A DNA stretch of 64,000 nt, from positions 1,340,001-1,404,000 of the forward strand of contig NC_010125.1 of assembly GCF_000067045.1 (NCBI RefSeq). Direction: 5' to 3'. The notes beneath the pieces were generated by a model. That model did not search any database, had not been told where the DNA came from, and saw only the letters and a list, made by a program, of their open reading frames with translations. A program made the position numbers and the translations under genes. Origin of the DNA: Gluconacetobacter diazotrophicus PA1 5. Lineage in GTDB: Bacteria; Pseudomonadota; Alphaproteobacteria; Acetobacterales; Acetobacteraceae. Below, one piece after another: positions 20,865 through 30,072 of this stretch. Positions within the stretch are counted from its first letter, which is position 1. Every line of letters begins with the position of its first letter.

Positions 20865-21875
20865 TTACTCCACCGGCAACACCGACGCCGGGTCCCGGCT
20901 GGCCCGCACCAGATCCGGCGACCCCGCCACCAGTTCGCCATGGAAACCGCGCCGCAGCATGCCGGTCCAGCCGTTCATCCAGTCATTGGCTTCGCGGACG
21001 AAGCGCTCGGCGGCCGGGCTCTGCGGCAGCGTCTGCTTCAGCCACTGCTCGGGCGGGGCGGGCAGGTTCATCGTGCCCTTGCGCGCGGGGCTGAGCAGGA
21101 TGGTCACGTTCTCGATATTCGCGCCGCGATCGGCCGAGGCCTCGGCGTAATTCCAGGTCGCGACCAGCATGACATAGGGAATCGGGAAGCCCATGACATG
21201 CAGCCGGTTGAACGCGGTCAGGATATCCACACTGTCGCTCAGCGGCTGGCCGGCGATCTGGACGTGGCTGGTGAACCAGCATTCCATGACCTTGGGGTCG
21301 GTCGTGATCAGCTTCGACAGATAGTTCCGGTCGTCATGGCAGCCATTGTTCATGGCATCGACGGTCGAAAGCGGCAGGGATTGCGTGCTGCCGCGCGCGA
21401 TCACCACCCCCGTCACCATCCCGTCTTCCGCGCGCACCAGCACGTTGCTCTGCAATTCGCCATGCGGGCCGCTCGTGGTCGTCAGGACCGGATGCCATAC
21501 GCCCGCCGGCAGCGGCAGTACGCGGCCGGCGAACGGGATCGCACCCGTCAGGTCGGACGTGATCGGGGGGGCCGCGACCTGCGTGCCGCCCGGCGGCTGG
21601 GCCGCGCCCTGGGCCGCCCCTTGGGGCGGCCCGCCGTCGGCCTGCTGCGCGGGGGGCGCCCCCGCGTCGGGGGCGGCACCGTTGTCGGCCTGGGCGGCGG
21701 GGGCATCGCGTCCCAGCGTCCGGTTGATCCGGTCGATGACCGGATGCAGCGCCGGAATCGCCCGCATCAGATAGGGCGGGGGATACAGCAGGGCCAGCAC
21801 CACGAAGATCGGGATACCGAAGACGCAGCTCCGCCACAGCGGCGCGCGATTCCAGAGGCGGGAGGCAGCGGACAT
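20865..21875 (-). CDS. Single-pass membrane protein of unknown function in the AAA+ module
   Basis: 336 residues, family not recognised. A basic N-terminus and one membrane helix (~17-36, FGIPIFVVLALLYP) are followed by a Pro/Ala/Gln/Gly-rich linker (~55-100). A soluble domain (~105-336) comes next, presumably periplasmic, with two lone Cys (NNGCHDD and MECWF). It lies 32 bases downstream of the AAA+ gene on the same strand and is probably co-transcribed. The linker plus exported domain suggests an anchor reaching through the periplasm. No catalytic motif is evident. Confidence 0.8.
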   Translation of the reverse strand: MSAASRLWNRAPLWRSCVFGIPIFVVLALLYPPPYLMRAIPALHPVIDRINRTLGRDAPAAQADNGAAPDAGAPPAQQADGGPPQGAAQGAAQPPGGTQVAAPPITSDLTGAIPFAGRVLPLPAGVWHPVLTTTSGPHGELQSNVLVRAEDGMVTGVVIARGSTQSLPLSTVDAMNNGCHDDRNYLSKLITTDPKVMECWFTSHVQIAGQPLSDSVDILTAFNRLHVMGFPIPYVMLVATWNYAEASADRGANIENVTILLSPARKGTMNLPAPPEQWLKQTLPQSPAAERFVREANDWMNGWTGMLRRGFHGELVAGSPDLVRASRDPASVLPVE

Positions 21876-21907
21876 TCAGACGGACCGTGACGAAGGGATG
21901 GAGCGGA

Positions 21908-23176
21908 TCAGCGCAGCACGCGTGCCCGCTGCGCGTCGGCGTCGTTCGCGATTTCCGCGGTGACGCCGTTCTCGCCCGATACGACGCGGACCAGCTTGGC
22001 CCCCTGCTGCCGCGCGGAAATCAGCGAATCGCTCATCATGTCCTCGATCGAACGGACCAGGTCGCGGGCGCTGGCCGAGGCCCCCATGCGATCCTGCCGC
22101 CGCATGACCTCGAACAGCAGCGACGCATCGATGCCGCCGGTTTCCACCCTCAACCCGTAACTCTCGATCATCGCCTCGATTTCCAGCGCGGCGACGCGGG
22201 CGACATCCAGCCCGGTCAGCGCACGGAAGACGAAGATCCGGTCCAGCCGGTTCAGCACCTCGGGCGCGAATCCGGCCTGGCGCAGGGCCTCGACCGATTC
22301 GGCGCGCATGCGGTCGGGTTCGTCGGCCAGGCGGTCGGCGATTTCCGACAGGGCATCGGTCGCGATGTTGGACGTCAGGACGAAGATCGCGCGGACGGTC
22401 GAAACCTGCTGGCCGGTCGAGGCCTCGGTGACATGCCCGTCGTTCCACGCGGTCAGGAACTTCTTGAAGACGTCGGGATGCGCTTTCTCGATCTCGTCCA
22501 GCAGCACGACGGCGTCGGGCTTTTCCTTCAGCCCGCCGGTCAGCTTGCCGAACGTGTCGGACCCGACATAGCCCTTGGGCGATCCGAACAACTGGGTCGC
22601 GGCGTGGGGCGAGCTCATCTGCGTCATGTCGAAATGCAGCAGCGGCCGGTCCAGTTGCCGGGCCATCTGCTTGGCCAGATAGGTCTTGCCGGTGCCCGGC
22701 GGCCCGGCCAGCAGGAAGATGCCCACCGGCTTGCCGCGCACCTGCAGCGCCATGCGGCGGCGCAACTGGGCGGCGATATCCTCGCACACCTGATCCTGCC
22801 CGATCACCCGGGCCCGCAGGCTCGCCGCCAGTTCCTCGGCGTCGATGACCGTTTCCTTCTGCTCGCGCGCCATCATTTCTTCCAGCGCGGTGCGGTTGGT
22901 CAGCCTGGCCAGTACATCCATCATCCACCCCCGTCGGCGTCGCAGCCCCTTGCGCGCCAGCCGTTCGGCGCGGGTCTCGAACATCAGACCCGCCAGGACC
23001 AGCAGGCTGCTCCCGGCCGTCAGCACGGGAAAGGCCGGCGCACACCATTCCATGAAATGTGTCAGACTGGCGAGAGAAAGATGCAGCGACGCCGCCGCCT
23101 GCAAGCTCGCCAGGATCAGGAAAATGACCATCATCACCGGCATCAGCCGGTTCAGGGCGGGCAGAAGAGCCTTCAT
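21908..23176 (-). CDS. Membrane-tethered ClpB/ClpA-type AAA+ ATPase
   Basis: A 422-residue protein with two N-terminal hydrophobic segments (~10-28 and ~48-65), then a single AAA+ module of the Clp D2 class. Visible are VIGQDQVCEDIAAQL, Walker A GPPGTGKT, the substrate-gripping pore loop GSPKGYVGS, Walker B VVLLDEIEKAHP, sensor 1 VLTSNIA, the arginine-finger region APEVLNRLDRIFVF, and a C-terminal D2-small-like domain with sensor-2 Arg. Clp chaperones are normally soluble with two ATPase rings; this one has one ring and a membrane anchor. No ClpP-docking [LIV]G[FL] loop is evident. It overlaps the upstream gene by four bases. Confidence 0.88.
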   Translation of the reverse strand: MKALLPALNRLMPVMMVIFLILASLQAAASLHLSLASLTHFMEWCAPAFPVLTAGSSLLVLAGLMFETRAERLARKGLRRRRGWMMDVLARLTNRTALEEMMAREQKETVIDAEELAASLRARVIGQDQVCEDIAAQLRRRMALQVRGKPVGIFLLAGPPGTGKTYLAKQMARQLDRPLLHFDMTQMSSPHAATQLFGSPKGYVGSDTFGKLTGGLKEKPDAVVLLDEIEKAHPDVFKKFLTAWNDGHVTEASTGQQVSTVRAIFVLTSNIATDALSEIADRLADEPDRMRAESVEALRQAGFAPEVLNRLDRIFVFRALTGLDVARVAALEIEAMIESYGLRVETGGIDASLLFEVMRRQDRMGASASARDLVRSIEDMMSDSLISARQQGAKLVRVVSGENGVTAEIANDADAQRARVLR

Positions 23177-23772
23177 TGGACGATCACATCCAGAACAAGC
23201 ATCTCGTCCCGATGGATAATGGGCAGCGGCGTCGGCCCCAGGACGGTGATGGCCCCGGGCGCCAGCCCGGCGACGCCGGGATCGGAGACGGGGACGATAT
23301 CGACTTCGCCGGAAATGCGGATGGGCAGCAGGACGGTGCGCGGCTGCGCGGTCAGCGGCACGGTCTGCGTGATGCCGCCCGAGCTGAGGGTGACGACCCC
23401 GCCGGTCCCGCCCTGGTCGTAGATCGGCATGCGCACCAGCCGGTATTCGCGCTTGCGGATGCCGGCCAGGATGCGCGCCTGCTGGTCGGGCGTCAGCCCC
23501 GACTGCTGCAGCGCGCGCGGCGCATTGTCGGGCGAGATCATGGCGAATTGCTGCGTGCTGTTCAGCACATGGGCGCTTCCGGCGGCGCCTGCCGCGCCAT
23601 CGGCGCTGATCGCGGGGGCGGGGGCCGGCTGGGCCTGTTCATGGGCCATGCGGGCGCTGAAGCCGGCAATGACGATCACGCCGGCCGCCAGTCCGTACCA
23701 CAGCGGCCGGGCCTTGCCGGGGCCGGCTTCGTCGGGGGTTGCGCGGGGCTCGGGATCGGGCGTCGGCCTCAT
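23173..23772 (-). CDS. Single-pass membrane protein of unknown function, first gene of the AAA+ module
   Basis: 199 residues from ATG 23772; the frame extends to 23808. A Pro/Glu-rich cytosolic N-terminus is followed by one membrane helix (WYGLAAGVIVIAGF). After an Ala/Pro spacer comes a probably periplasmic domain with a helical part (SGLTPDQQARILAGIRKREY) and a beta-rich C-terminus (VTLSSGGITQTVPLT, VLLPIRISGEVDIVPVS). Family not recognised. Its stop overlaps the AAA+ ATG, so the two are translationally coupled and probably act together. Confidence 0.78.
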   Translation of the reverse strand: MRPTPDPEPRATPDEAGPGKARPLWYGLAAGVIVIAGFSARMAHEQAQPAPAPAISADGAAGAAGSAHVLNSTQQFAMISPDNAPRALQQSGLTPDQQARILAGIRKREYRLVRMPIYDQGGTGGVVTLSSGGITQTVPLTAQPRTVLLPIRISGEVDIVPVSDPGVAGLAPGAITVLGPTPLPIIHRDEMLVLDVIVQ

Positions 23773-23892
23773 TCCGGCATCATGCGTTTGGCCCGTGCCA
23801 CGGTGCAAGTATCGAAACGGCGATGTGATTGTAATGTAATGTACCGCGCCGCCACGCCGCCCGCGCGCCCGGCGGGGGGATGTACGGGCACC

Positions 23893-23921
23893 TTGCGAAA
23901 CCTTCCGTTGTGTCCTATATC
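23893..23921 (+). promoter_or_regulatory. Sigma-70-type promoter of the rimP-nusA-infB operon
   Basis: TTGCGA (23893-23898) and TATATC (23916-23921) are separated by exactly 17 bases and lie about 60 bases upstream of the rimP start. The predicted transcript would begin near 23928 and run through the T-tailed hairpin at 23955-23979. Confidence 0.6.
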
Positions 23922-23954
23922 GACCTCATTCCTTCATCTTCCGCTTTTTTGGGG

Positions 23955-23979
23955 GGTGGCCTGACCGGCCGCCTTTTTT
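23955..23979 (+). terminator. Attenuator-like hairpin in front of rimP
   Basis: GGTGGCC-TGACC-GGCCGCC (one G-T pair) followed by six T, ending 3 bases before the rimP start codon. It looks like an intrinsic terminator between the predicted promoter and the first gene. The operon encodes NusA, which modulates pausing and termination, so autogenous attenuation is plausible. Confidence 0.65.
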
Positions 23980-23982
23980 GTT

Positions 23983-24606
23983 TTGGACGCAGACCTTCCC
24001 TACCTGACCGGCCTGGACGCCAAGGTGGCCGCCATCGTGGCGCCCGTCCTGGCCGACATGGGATTCGAACTGGTCCGGGTGGCGATCCTGGGCCGGGAAA
24101 GCCCGACCGTGCAGATCATGGCCGACCGTGCCGACGGCACGCTGATCGCGATCGAGGATTGCGAGCAGATCAGCCACGCGGTGGGCGCGGTGCTGGATGT
24201 CGAGGACCCGCTGCCCGGCGCCTGGACGCTCGAGGTCTCGTCGGCGGGAATCGACCGTCCCCTGACGCGGGCGAAGGACTGGACGCGCTTCGCGGGCCAC
24301 CTGGCGAAGGCCGAGGTGAATATCCCGATCGACGGCCGCAAGCGGTTTTCCGGCATCCTGCTGGGGGCCGAGGACGGGTTCGGGCGCCTGCGCCTGGAAG
24401 ACGGGACCGAGGTGGCGCTGCCGCTGTCGGACATGCGCCGCGCGCGGCTGGTCCTGACCGATGAATTGATCGCGGCCAGTGCCCATATGATGCGCGCGCC
24501 CGGTGGGGCCCCGGAAGAGGGCGAGGAAGATACTACGGAAGCGGCCCCCGAAGGGGCCGGAAAATCCCCGAAGCCCGGCCGGCGGCCGGCGCGCAAGACT
24601 CACTGA
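23983..24606 (+). CDS. rimP: Ribosome maturation factor RimP
   Basis: A factor needed for assembly of the 30S subunit. It is 207 residues. The N-terminal domain reads [18 protein letters not shown], then the conserved [20 protein letters not shown] and [18 protein letters not shown]. The C-terminal SH3-like domain is followed by an acidic then basic tail (GEEDTTEAA...GRRPARKTH). TTG 23983 is the only reasonable start giving the family N-terminus, and it sits 3 bases after the attenuator hairpin, with no visible Shine-Dalgarno. The first gene of the operon; nusA follows 18 bases later. Confidence 0.94.
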   Translation: MDADLPYLTGLDAKVAAIVAPVLADMGFELVRVAILGRESPTVQIMADRADGTLIAIEDCEQISHAVGAVLDVEDPLPGAWTLEVSSAGIDRPLTRAKDWTRFAGHLAKAEVNIPIDGRKRFSGILLGAEDGFGRLRLEDGTEVALPLSDMRRARLVLTDELIAASAHMMRAPGGAPEEGEEDTTEAAPEGAGKSPKPGRRPARKTH

Positions 24607-24624
24607 GACGTCCTGGAGGCTCTG

Positions 24625-26196
24625 ATGGATACGTCCGTTTCCCGTCCCGAACTGCTGCTGGTGGCCGATGCCGTCGCGCGTGAGAAGGCGATCGACCGGG
24701 AGGAGGTTCTGGAGGCGATGGAACAGGCCATCCAGAAGGCCGGCCGCGCCAAGTACGGGCACGAAAAGGATATCCGCGCGACCATCGACCGCAAGACCGG
24801 CGACGTCCGCCTGTCCCGCTGGACCGAGGCCGTCGAGGAGGTGGAGAACGAGGAAACCCAGATCCCGCTCCACATCGCCCGCAAGTTCAAGCCCGAGATC
24901 CAGCTGGGCGAACATCTGGTCGATCCGCTGCCGCCGATCGATTTCGGCCGCATCGCGGCGCAGACCGCCAAGCAGGTGATCGTCCAGCGCGTGCGCGAAT
25001 ACGAGCGCAAGCGCCAGTATGACGAATTCAAGGACCGCGTGGGCGAGATCGTGAACGGCACGGTCAAGCGCACCGAATACGGAAACCTGATGGTCGAGAT
25101 CGGCAGTTCCGAGGCGCTGCTGCGCCGGGACGAGCTGATCCCCCGCGAAAGCTTCCGCAATTCGGACCGCGTGCGCGCCTATATCTATGATGTGCGTGAC
25201 GAGCCGCGCGGGCCGCAGATCTTCCTGTCGCGCACCCATCCCGCCTTCCTGGCGAAGCTGTTCGCTCAGGAAGTGCCGGAAATCTACGACGGCATCATCG
25301 AAATCAAGGCCGTCGCCCGCGACCCGGGATCGCGCGCCAAGATGGCGGTGATTTCCCGCGACGCGTCGATCGACCCGGTGGGCGCCTGCGTGGGCATGCG
25401 CGGATCGCGCGTCCAGGCGGTGGTGCAGGAACTGCAGGGCGAGAAGATCGACATCATTCCCTGGAGCCCGCAGGCCGCGACCTTCGTGGTCAACGCGCTG
25501 GCGCCGGCGGAAGTGACCAAGGTCGTGATGGACGAGGAAGCTGGCCGGGTCGAGGTCGTGGTGCCTGACGAGCAGCTCAGCCTGGCGATCGGCCGGCGCG
25601 GGCAGAATGTCCGCCTGGCCAGCCAGCTCACCCGCTGGGACATCGACATCCTGACCGAGGCCGAGGAATCGGAACGCCGGCAGGAAGAATTCCGCCGTCG
25701 CAGCGGCCTGTTCGTCGAGGCGCTGGACGTGGACGACGTCATCGCCGGCCTGCTGGTGACCGAAGGCTTCCATTCGATCGAGGAACTGGCCTATGCCGAC
25801 CCCGACGAACTGGCCGAGATCGAGGGCTTCGACGAGGACGTGGCCGGCGAACTGGTCCGCCGGGCCGAGGGCTTCCTGGCCCGGCGCGAGGACGAGCTGG
25901 ACGAGAAGCGGCGCGGCCTCGGGGTGTCGGACGATGTCGCGGCGCTGGGCGTGTTCTCGAACCAGATGCTGGTGACGCTGGGCGAGAAGGGTGTGAAGTC
26001 GCTGGACGACCTGGCCGACCTGGCGGGCGACGAACTGGTCGAGATCCTGGGCGGCGAGGTCATCGACGAGGAAGCGGCGAACGAGATCATCATGGCCGCC
26101 CGCGCGCACTGGTTCGAAGGCGAGGAAGCCGCCGGGGAAGCCGCCCGAGAAGCTTCTGGGGAGACGGCCGAAGGCCGGGAGGCGTCGGACGTCTGA
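24625..26196 (+). CDS. nusA: Transcription termination/antitermination factor NusA
   Basis: Binds RNA polymerase and nascent RNA and controls pausing, termination and antitermination. 523 residues. In order: an N-terminal polymerase-binding domain (ADAVAREKAIDREEVLEAME), the S1 domain (~135-200), KH1/KH2 (DPVGACVGMRGSRVQAVVQE ~250-270; AIGRRGQNVRLASQLT ~325-340), and two C-terminal helix-hairpin acidic repeats (DPDELAEIEGFDEDVA ~392 onwards). An alphaproteobacterial acidic/Ala-rich tail closes it. It is in an operon with rimP, ylxR, infB and rbfA. Confidence 0.98.
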   Translation: MDTSVSRPELLLVADAVAREKAIDREEVLEAMEQAIQKAGRAKYGHEKDIRATIDRKTGDVRLSRWTEAVEEVENEETQIPLHIARKFKPEIQLGEHLVDPLPPIDFGRIAAQTAKQVIVQRVREYERKRQYDEFKDRVGEIVNGTVKRTEYGNLMVEIGSSEALLRRDELIPRESFRNSDRVRAYIYDVRDEPRGPQIFLSRTHPAFLAKLFAQEVPEIYDGIIEIKAVARDPGSRAKMAVISRDASIDPVGACVGMRGSRVQAVVQELQGEKIDIIPWSPQAATFVVNALAPAEVTKVVMDEEAGRVEVVVPDEQLSLAIGRRGQNVRLASQLTRWDIDILTEAEESERRQEEFRRRSGLFVEALDVDDVIAGLLVTEGFHSIEELAYADPDELAEIEGFDEDVAGELVRRAEGFLARREDELDEKRRGLGVSDDVAALGVFSNQMLVTLGEKGVKSLDDLADLAGDELVEILGGEVIDEEAANEIIMAARAHWFEGEEAAGEAAREASGETAEGREASDV

Positions 26197-26221
26197 TCAC
26201 GAAGCCGCACCCGACCGGGCG

Positions 26222-26869
26222 ATGCGAGACATGGAAACGGATGCCGACCAGGACAGGGATGACGAACGCGGGCCGCTGCGGCGCTGCATCGTCACCCGCG
26301 ACCGGGCGGCGCCCGAGACGATGCTGCGTTTCGTGCTGTCACCTGACCGGATTGTGACGCCCGATCTTTCCGCGCGTCTGCCCGGACGGGGAATCTGGTT
26401 GAGCGCGCGGCGGGATGTGCTAGAAACGGCGCGGACACGGGGGGCATTCGCACGCGCCGCCCGTGGGCAGGTCGTCGTTCCGCCCGACCTGGACAAGATC
26501 CTGGAAGCCGGACTGGTGCGCCGGATGCTGGAAACGGTGGGACTCGCACGGCGGGCCGGTCAGGTGACCTACGGCTTCGCCAAGGTGCGGGAATGGATAA
26601 CGGGCGGTCGCGCCGGTCTGATCATTCAGGCCGAGGACGGCAGCCCGGACGAGAGGACGAGGTTGTTGTCCGGCGCACGGGACCTTCCGATAGCGGTTGT
26701 TCCTACGGCGGCGGGTCTGGGGGCGGCATTCGGCCGTGACCATGTCGTGCACGCGGCGATGTCGTGTGGCGAACTGGCACGTCGTGTCCGCGTCGATAAT
26801 GAACGTTATGCGGGGCTGTCCGGCAGGGCGGTCCCGGGTTCGGCGGACCGATCCACCGAACTTGGGTGA
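26222..26869 (+). CDS. YlxR (DUF448) protein fused to an L7Ae-like domain
   Basis: 215 residues. The N-terminal YlxR part shows RRCIVTRDRAAPETMLRFV and LPGRGIWLSARRDVLETA, the family's GRG motif. The C-terminal half (~100-190; VGLARRAGQVTYGFAKVRE) resembles the L7Ae/YlxQ RNA-binding fold. In Bacillus these are two genes, while in alphaproteobacteria they are usually fused between nusA and infB, as here. It probably binds RNA; YlxR has also been linked to transcription control. ATG 26231 is an alternative start. Confidence 0.92.
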   Translation: MRDMETDADQDRDDERGPLRRCIVTRDRAAPETMLRFVLSPDRIVTPDLSARLPGRGIWLSARRDVLETARTRGAFARAARGQVVVPPDLDKILEAGLVRRMLETVGLARRAGQVTYGFAKVREWITGGRAGLIIQAEDGSPDERTRLLSGARDLPIAVVPTAAGLGAAFGRDHVVHAAMSCGELARRVRVDNERYAGLSGRAVPGSADRSTELG

Positions 26870-26881
26870 ACAGGCGGGTAC

Positions 26882-29605
26882 ATGAGCGAAGGCAACGATC
26901 AGGATCAGGGTAAGGGACGCTTGTCCTTGCGGCCGGCGGGCCGGAAGGATGTCGGACGGACGGTTGATGCCGGTTCCGTGCGGCAGAGTTTCAGCCATGG
27001 TCGTTCGAAGGTGGTGCAGGTCGAGGTGCGCAAGAAGCGCGGCCCCGGTCCGGCCCCCGCGGGCAGCGGCTCCGGTTCGTCCGGTGGCGGGCGCGCCGGC
27101 GGGCGGGGCGGCAGTGGTGGCCGGGCGCTGACGGCGTCCGAACTGGCCACCCGCCAGCGCGTGCTGGAAGAACAGCGGGCCGAGGCCGTCCGGCGCGAGC
27201 AGGAACGGCGCGAACAGGAAAAGATCATGATCCTGTCCGCGGCCGAGGAAGCGCGCCGGCGGGACGAGGAAGCGCGCCGCGCGGCCGAGGACGAGGTCCG
27301 CGAGAAGGAAGAGGCCGCCGCCCGCGCCCGTGAGGAAGAGGCCGAGCGCCGCGCCAGCGCGCAGGCCCACGGCCAGGCGGGGACCCCGTCCCGGGCCGAG
27401 CCCGAGCCCGAAAGCAGCGGACCGGTCGTGTCGGCGGTGCCGATTCCCGGCGCGGTCACGCTGGCCCCGCCGATGGAGCGCCTGCGCCCGCTGGCCGAAC
27501 GCGCCATCATGCCGGCCCGCCCGGTCACGCCCAGCCGTCCGGCGACGCCGGCCGCGACCCCGCAGGCCCCGGGCGAGACCCTGCGCCTGCGCACCGGCCG
27601 CGTTGGAGAGGCAGAGGACGATCGCCGTCCGGCGCGCCGTCCCGGCGGCGGCATCGCCCCGGGGCGCAAGCCGTCCGGCGCGTCGCCCAAGAAGGGTGGC
27701 GACAGCCGCCGTTCGGGCCGCATCGACGTGCAGGCCGCGATCGAGGGTGACGACGACAAGACGCGTTCGCTGGCCTCGGTCCGGCGCCAGCGCGAACGCG
27801 AACGCCGCCAGGCGGAACTGGAGCGCCTGCGCGCCGACCAGGTCCGCGTGGTGCGTGACGTCATCCTGCCCGAGACGATCACGGTGCAGGAACTGGCGAA
27901 CCGCATGGCCGCCCGCCAGGGCGAGGTCATCAAGGCCCTGATGAAGATGGGCGTGATGGCGACCGTGACCCAGTCGCTGGATGCCGATACCGCCGAACTG
28001 GTGGTCCAGGAATTCGGCCACCGTGTCCGCCGCGTCGCCGACAGCGACGTCGAAATCGGCATCGAGGGGATCGAGGACCAGCCGGAAGACCTGCTGCCGC
28101 GTCCGCCGGTCGTCACCGTCATGGGCCATGTCGACCACGGCAAGACGTCGCTGCTGGACGCGCTGCGCACGACCGACGTCGCGGCGGCCGAAGCCGGCGG
28201 CATCACGCAGCATATCGGCGCCTATCAGGTGACGTTGCCCTCCGGGTCGAAGATCACCTTCATCGACACTCCGGGTCACGAGGCGTTCACCGCCATGCGT
28301 GCCCGCGGCGCCTCGGTGACGGACGTGGTCGTGCTGGTCGTGGCGGCGGATGACGGCGTGATGCCGCAGACGATCGAGGCGATCCGGCATGCCAAGGCCG
28401 CGAACGCCCCGATCATCGTCGCCATCAACAAGTGCGACAAGCCGGGTGCGAACCCCGAGCGCGTGCGCCAGGAACTGCTGTCGCACGAGATCGTGGTCGA
28501 ATCGATGGGCGGCGACACCCAGGATGTCGAGGTCTCGGCGCTGAAGCGCACCGGGTTGGACAAGCTGGAAGAAGCGATCCTGCTGCAGGCGGAAATGCTC
28601 GACCTGCGGGCCAATCCGGACCGCGTGGCCGAGGGCTCGGTGATCGAAAGCCGTCTGGATCGCGGTCGCGGTCCGGTGGCGACCGTGCTGGTCCAGAAGG
28701 GCACGCTGCGGCGTGGCGACATCGTGGTGGCCGGCGCCGAATGGGGCCGCGTCCGTGCGATGCTGGACGATCGCGGCCGGCAGATCCAGGAAGCGGCGCC
28801 CGCCATGCCGGTGGAAATCCTCGGCATCGCCGGGGTGCCGGGTGCCGGCGAGCCGTTCGTGGTGGTGGATAACGAGAATCGCGCCCGCGAAATCTCGGAA
28901 TTCCGCCAGCGCGTGATCCGCGACCGCACGGCGGCCGGCCAGACCGCCGCCCGCGGCACGCTGGACCAGATGCTGGCCCGCATCCAGGCCGGCGCGCAGA
29001 AGGAAGTCGCCGTCCTGATCAAGGCCGACGTCCAGGGTTCGGCCGAGGCGCTGCAGGCCACGGTGCTGAAGCTGGAGCATGAGGAGGTCAAGGTCCGCGT
29101 GCTGACGGCCGGCGTCGGCCAGATCACCGAAAGCGACGTGCAGCTCGCCAAGGCGTCGGATGCGGTCATCATCGCGTTCAACGTCCGCGCCACGACGCAG
29201 GCCCGCGAACTGGCCCAGCGCGAAGGCGTGGATATCCGCTACTACTCGATCATCTATCAGGTCGCGGACGACGTCGAACAACTGGTCAAGGGCAAGGTGG
29301 CGCCGAAGCACCGCGAGAAGTTCCTCGGCTATGCCGAGATCCGCAAGGTGTTCGACATCACCAAGGTCGGCAAGGTCGCCGGCTGCTACGTCACCGAGGG
29401 CGTGGTCAAGCGCGGCTGCGGCGTGCGCCTGCTGCGTGACAACGTCGTCGTTCATGAAGGCGAGCTCAGCCAGCTCAAGCGCTTCAAGGACGATGTCAAG
29501 GAAGTGGCGCGCGGCTACGAGTGCGGCCTGTCCTTCGCGGGTTACAACGACCTGCGCGAAGGCGACATGGTCGAGTGCTACGAGATGGAACTGGTTCCCG
29601 CATGA
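26882..29605 (+). CDS. infB: Translation initiation factor IF-2
   Basis: A GTPase that delivers initiator tRNA to the 30S subunit. 907 residues. It has a long low-complexity N-terminus (~1-320) rich in Gly/Ser/Arg, with a Glu/Arg/Ala charged helix (~85-160). Next is IF2_N, then the G domain: [15 protein letters not shown] (~G1, 415), [15 protein letters not shown] (G3), NKCDKPGA (G4). Domains II-IV ([19 protein letters not shown], the C1 and C2 regions) finish it. The stop overlaps the rbfA ATG by four bases. Confidence 0.98.
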   Translation: MSEGNDQDQGKGRLSLRPAGRKDVGRTVDAGSVRQSFSHGRSKVVQVEVRKKRGPGPAPAGSGSGSSGGGRAGGRGGSGGRALTASELATRQRVLEEQRAEAVRREQERREQEKIMILSAAEEARRRDEEARRAAEDEVREKEEAAARAREEEAERRASAQAHGQAGTPSRAEPEPESSGPVVSAVPIPGAVTLAPPMERLRPLAERAIMPARPVTPSRPATPAATPQAPGETLRLRTGRVGEAEDDRRPARRPGGGIAPGRKPSGASPKKGGDSRRSGRIDVQAAIEGDDDKTRSLASVRRQRERERRQAELERLRADQVRVVRDVILPETITVQELANRMAARQGEVIKALMKMGVMATVTQSLDADTAELVVQEFGHRVRRVADSDVEIGIEGIEDQPEDLLPRPPVVTVMGHVDHGKTSLLDALRTTDVAAAEAGGITQHIGAYQVTLPSGSKITFIDTPGHEAFTAMRARGASVTDVVVLVVAADDGVMPQTIEAIRHAKAANAPIIVAINKCDKPGANPERVRQELLSHEIVVESMGGDTQDVEVSALKRTGLDKLEEAILLQAEMLDLRANPDRVAEGSVIESRLDRGRGPVATVLVQKGTLRRGDIVVAGAEWGRVRAMLDDRGRQIQEAAPAMPVEILGIAGVPGAGEPFVVVDNENRAREISEFRQRVIRDRTAAGQTAARGTLDQMLARIQAGAQKEVAVLIKADVQGSAEALQATVLKLEHEEVKVRVLTAGVGQITESDVQLAKASDAVIIAFNVRATTQARELAQREGVDIRYYSIIYQVADDVEQLVKGKVAPKHREKFLGYAEIRKVFDITKVGKVAGCYVTEGVVKRGCGVRLLRDNVVVHEGELSQLKRFKDDVKEVARGYECGLSFAGYNDLREGDMVECYEMELVPA

Positions 29606-30039
29606 GCCGTAACGCCTCACGCGGCAAGGTGAACACGGCGGGGCCGGCGGGGAAACTCGCCGGCCATGCTGCTTCCGGGCCCACGCAACGCCAGTTGCGC
29701 GTGGGCGAGGAAGTGCGCCGCATGCTGGCCGACCTGTTCGCCCGCACGGAATTCCGCGATCCCGAGCTGGTCGATGTCCGCATCACGGTGACCGAGGTCC
29801 GGATCTCGCCCGACCTGAAGCACGCCACCGCCTTCGTCGCCCGGCTGGGCCGCAGCGACGTCGAAACCCTGCTGCCGGCGCTCAAGCGCGTGGCGCCGTT
29901 CCTGCGCTCGCGCCTGTCCACCGGCCTGCGCCTGCGGGGGGTGCCGGAAATCCATTTCCAGCCGGACACCGCGCTGGATTACGCGATGGAAGTCGATGCG
30001 CTGCTGCGGCAGCCGGACGTCGCGCGGGATCTGGATTGA
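29602..30039 (+). CDS. rbfA: Ribosome-binding factor A
   Basis: A small 30S maturation factor that binds 16S rRNA precursor. 145 residues. The KH-like core is visible: [72 protein letters not shown] 29602 overlaps the infB stop (ATGA). The N-terminal ~25 residues are a Gly/Ala-rich extension. It completes the rimP-nusA-ylxR-infB-rbfA set; truB and rpsO follow on the same strand past the opposing MCE gene. Confidence 0.96.
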   Translation: MSRNASRGKVNTAGPAGKLAGHAASGPTQRQLRVGEEVRRMLADLFARTEFRDPELVDVRITVTEVRISPDLKHATAFVARLGRSDVETLLPALKRVAPFLRSRLSTGLRLRGVPEIHFQPDTALDYAMEVDALLRQPDVARDLD

Positions 30040-30072
30040 GCCTGAGCGGGCCTCGACTTACCCCGGCACCGA

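Noticed and set aside
26420-29620. A 1066-residue open frame antisense to infB, and similar long frames opposite pnp, nusA, PBP1A and FUSC.
   Set aside because: These are antisense shadows produced by high GC content; none has a recognisable motif or a ribosome site.
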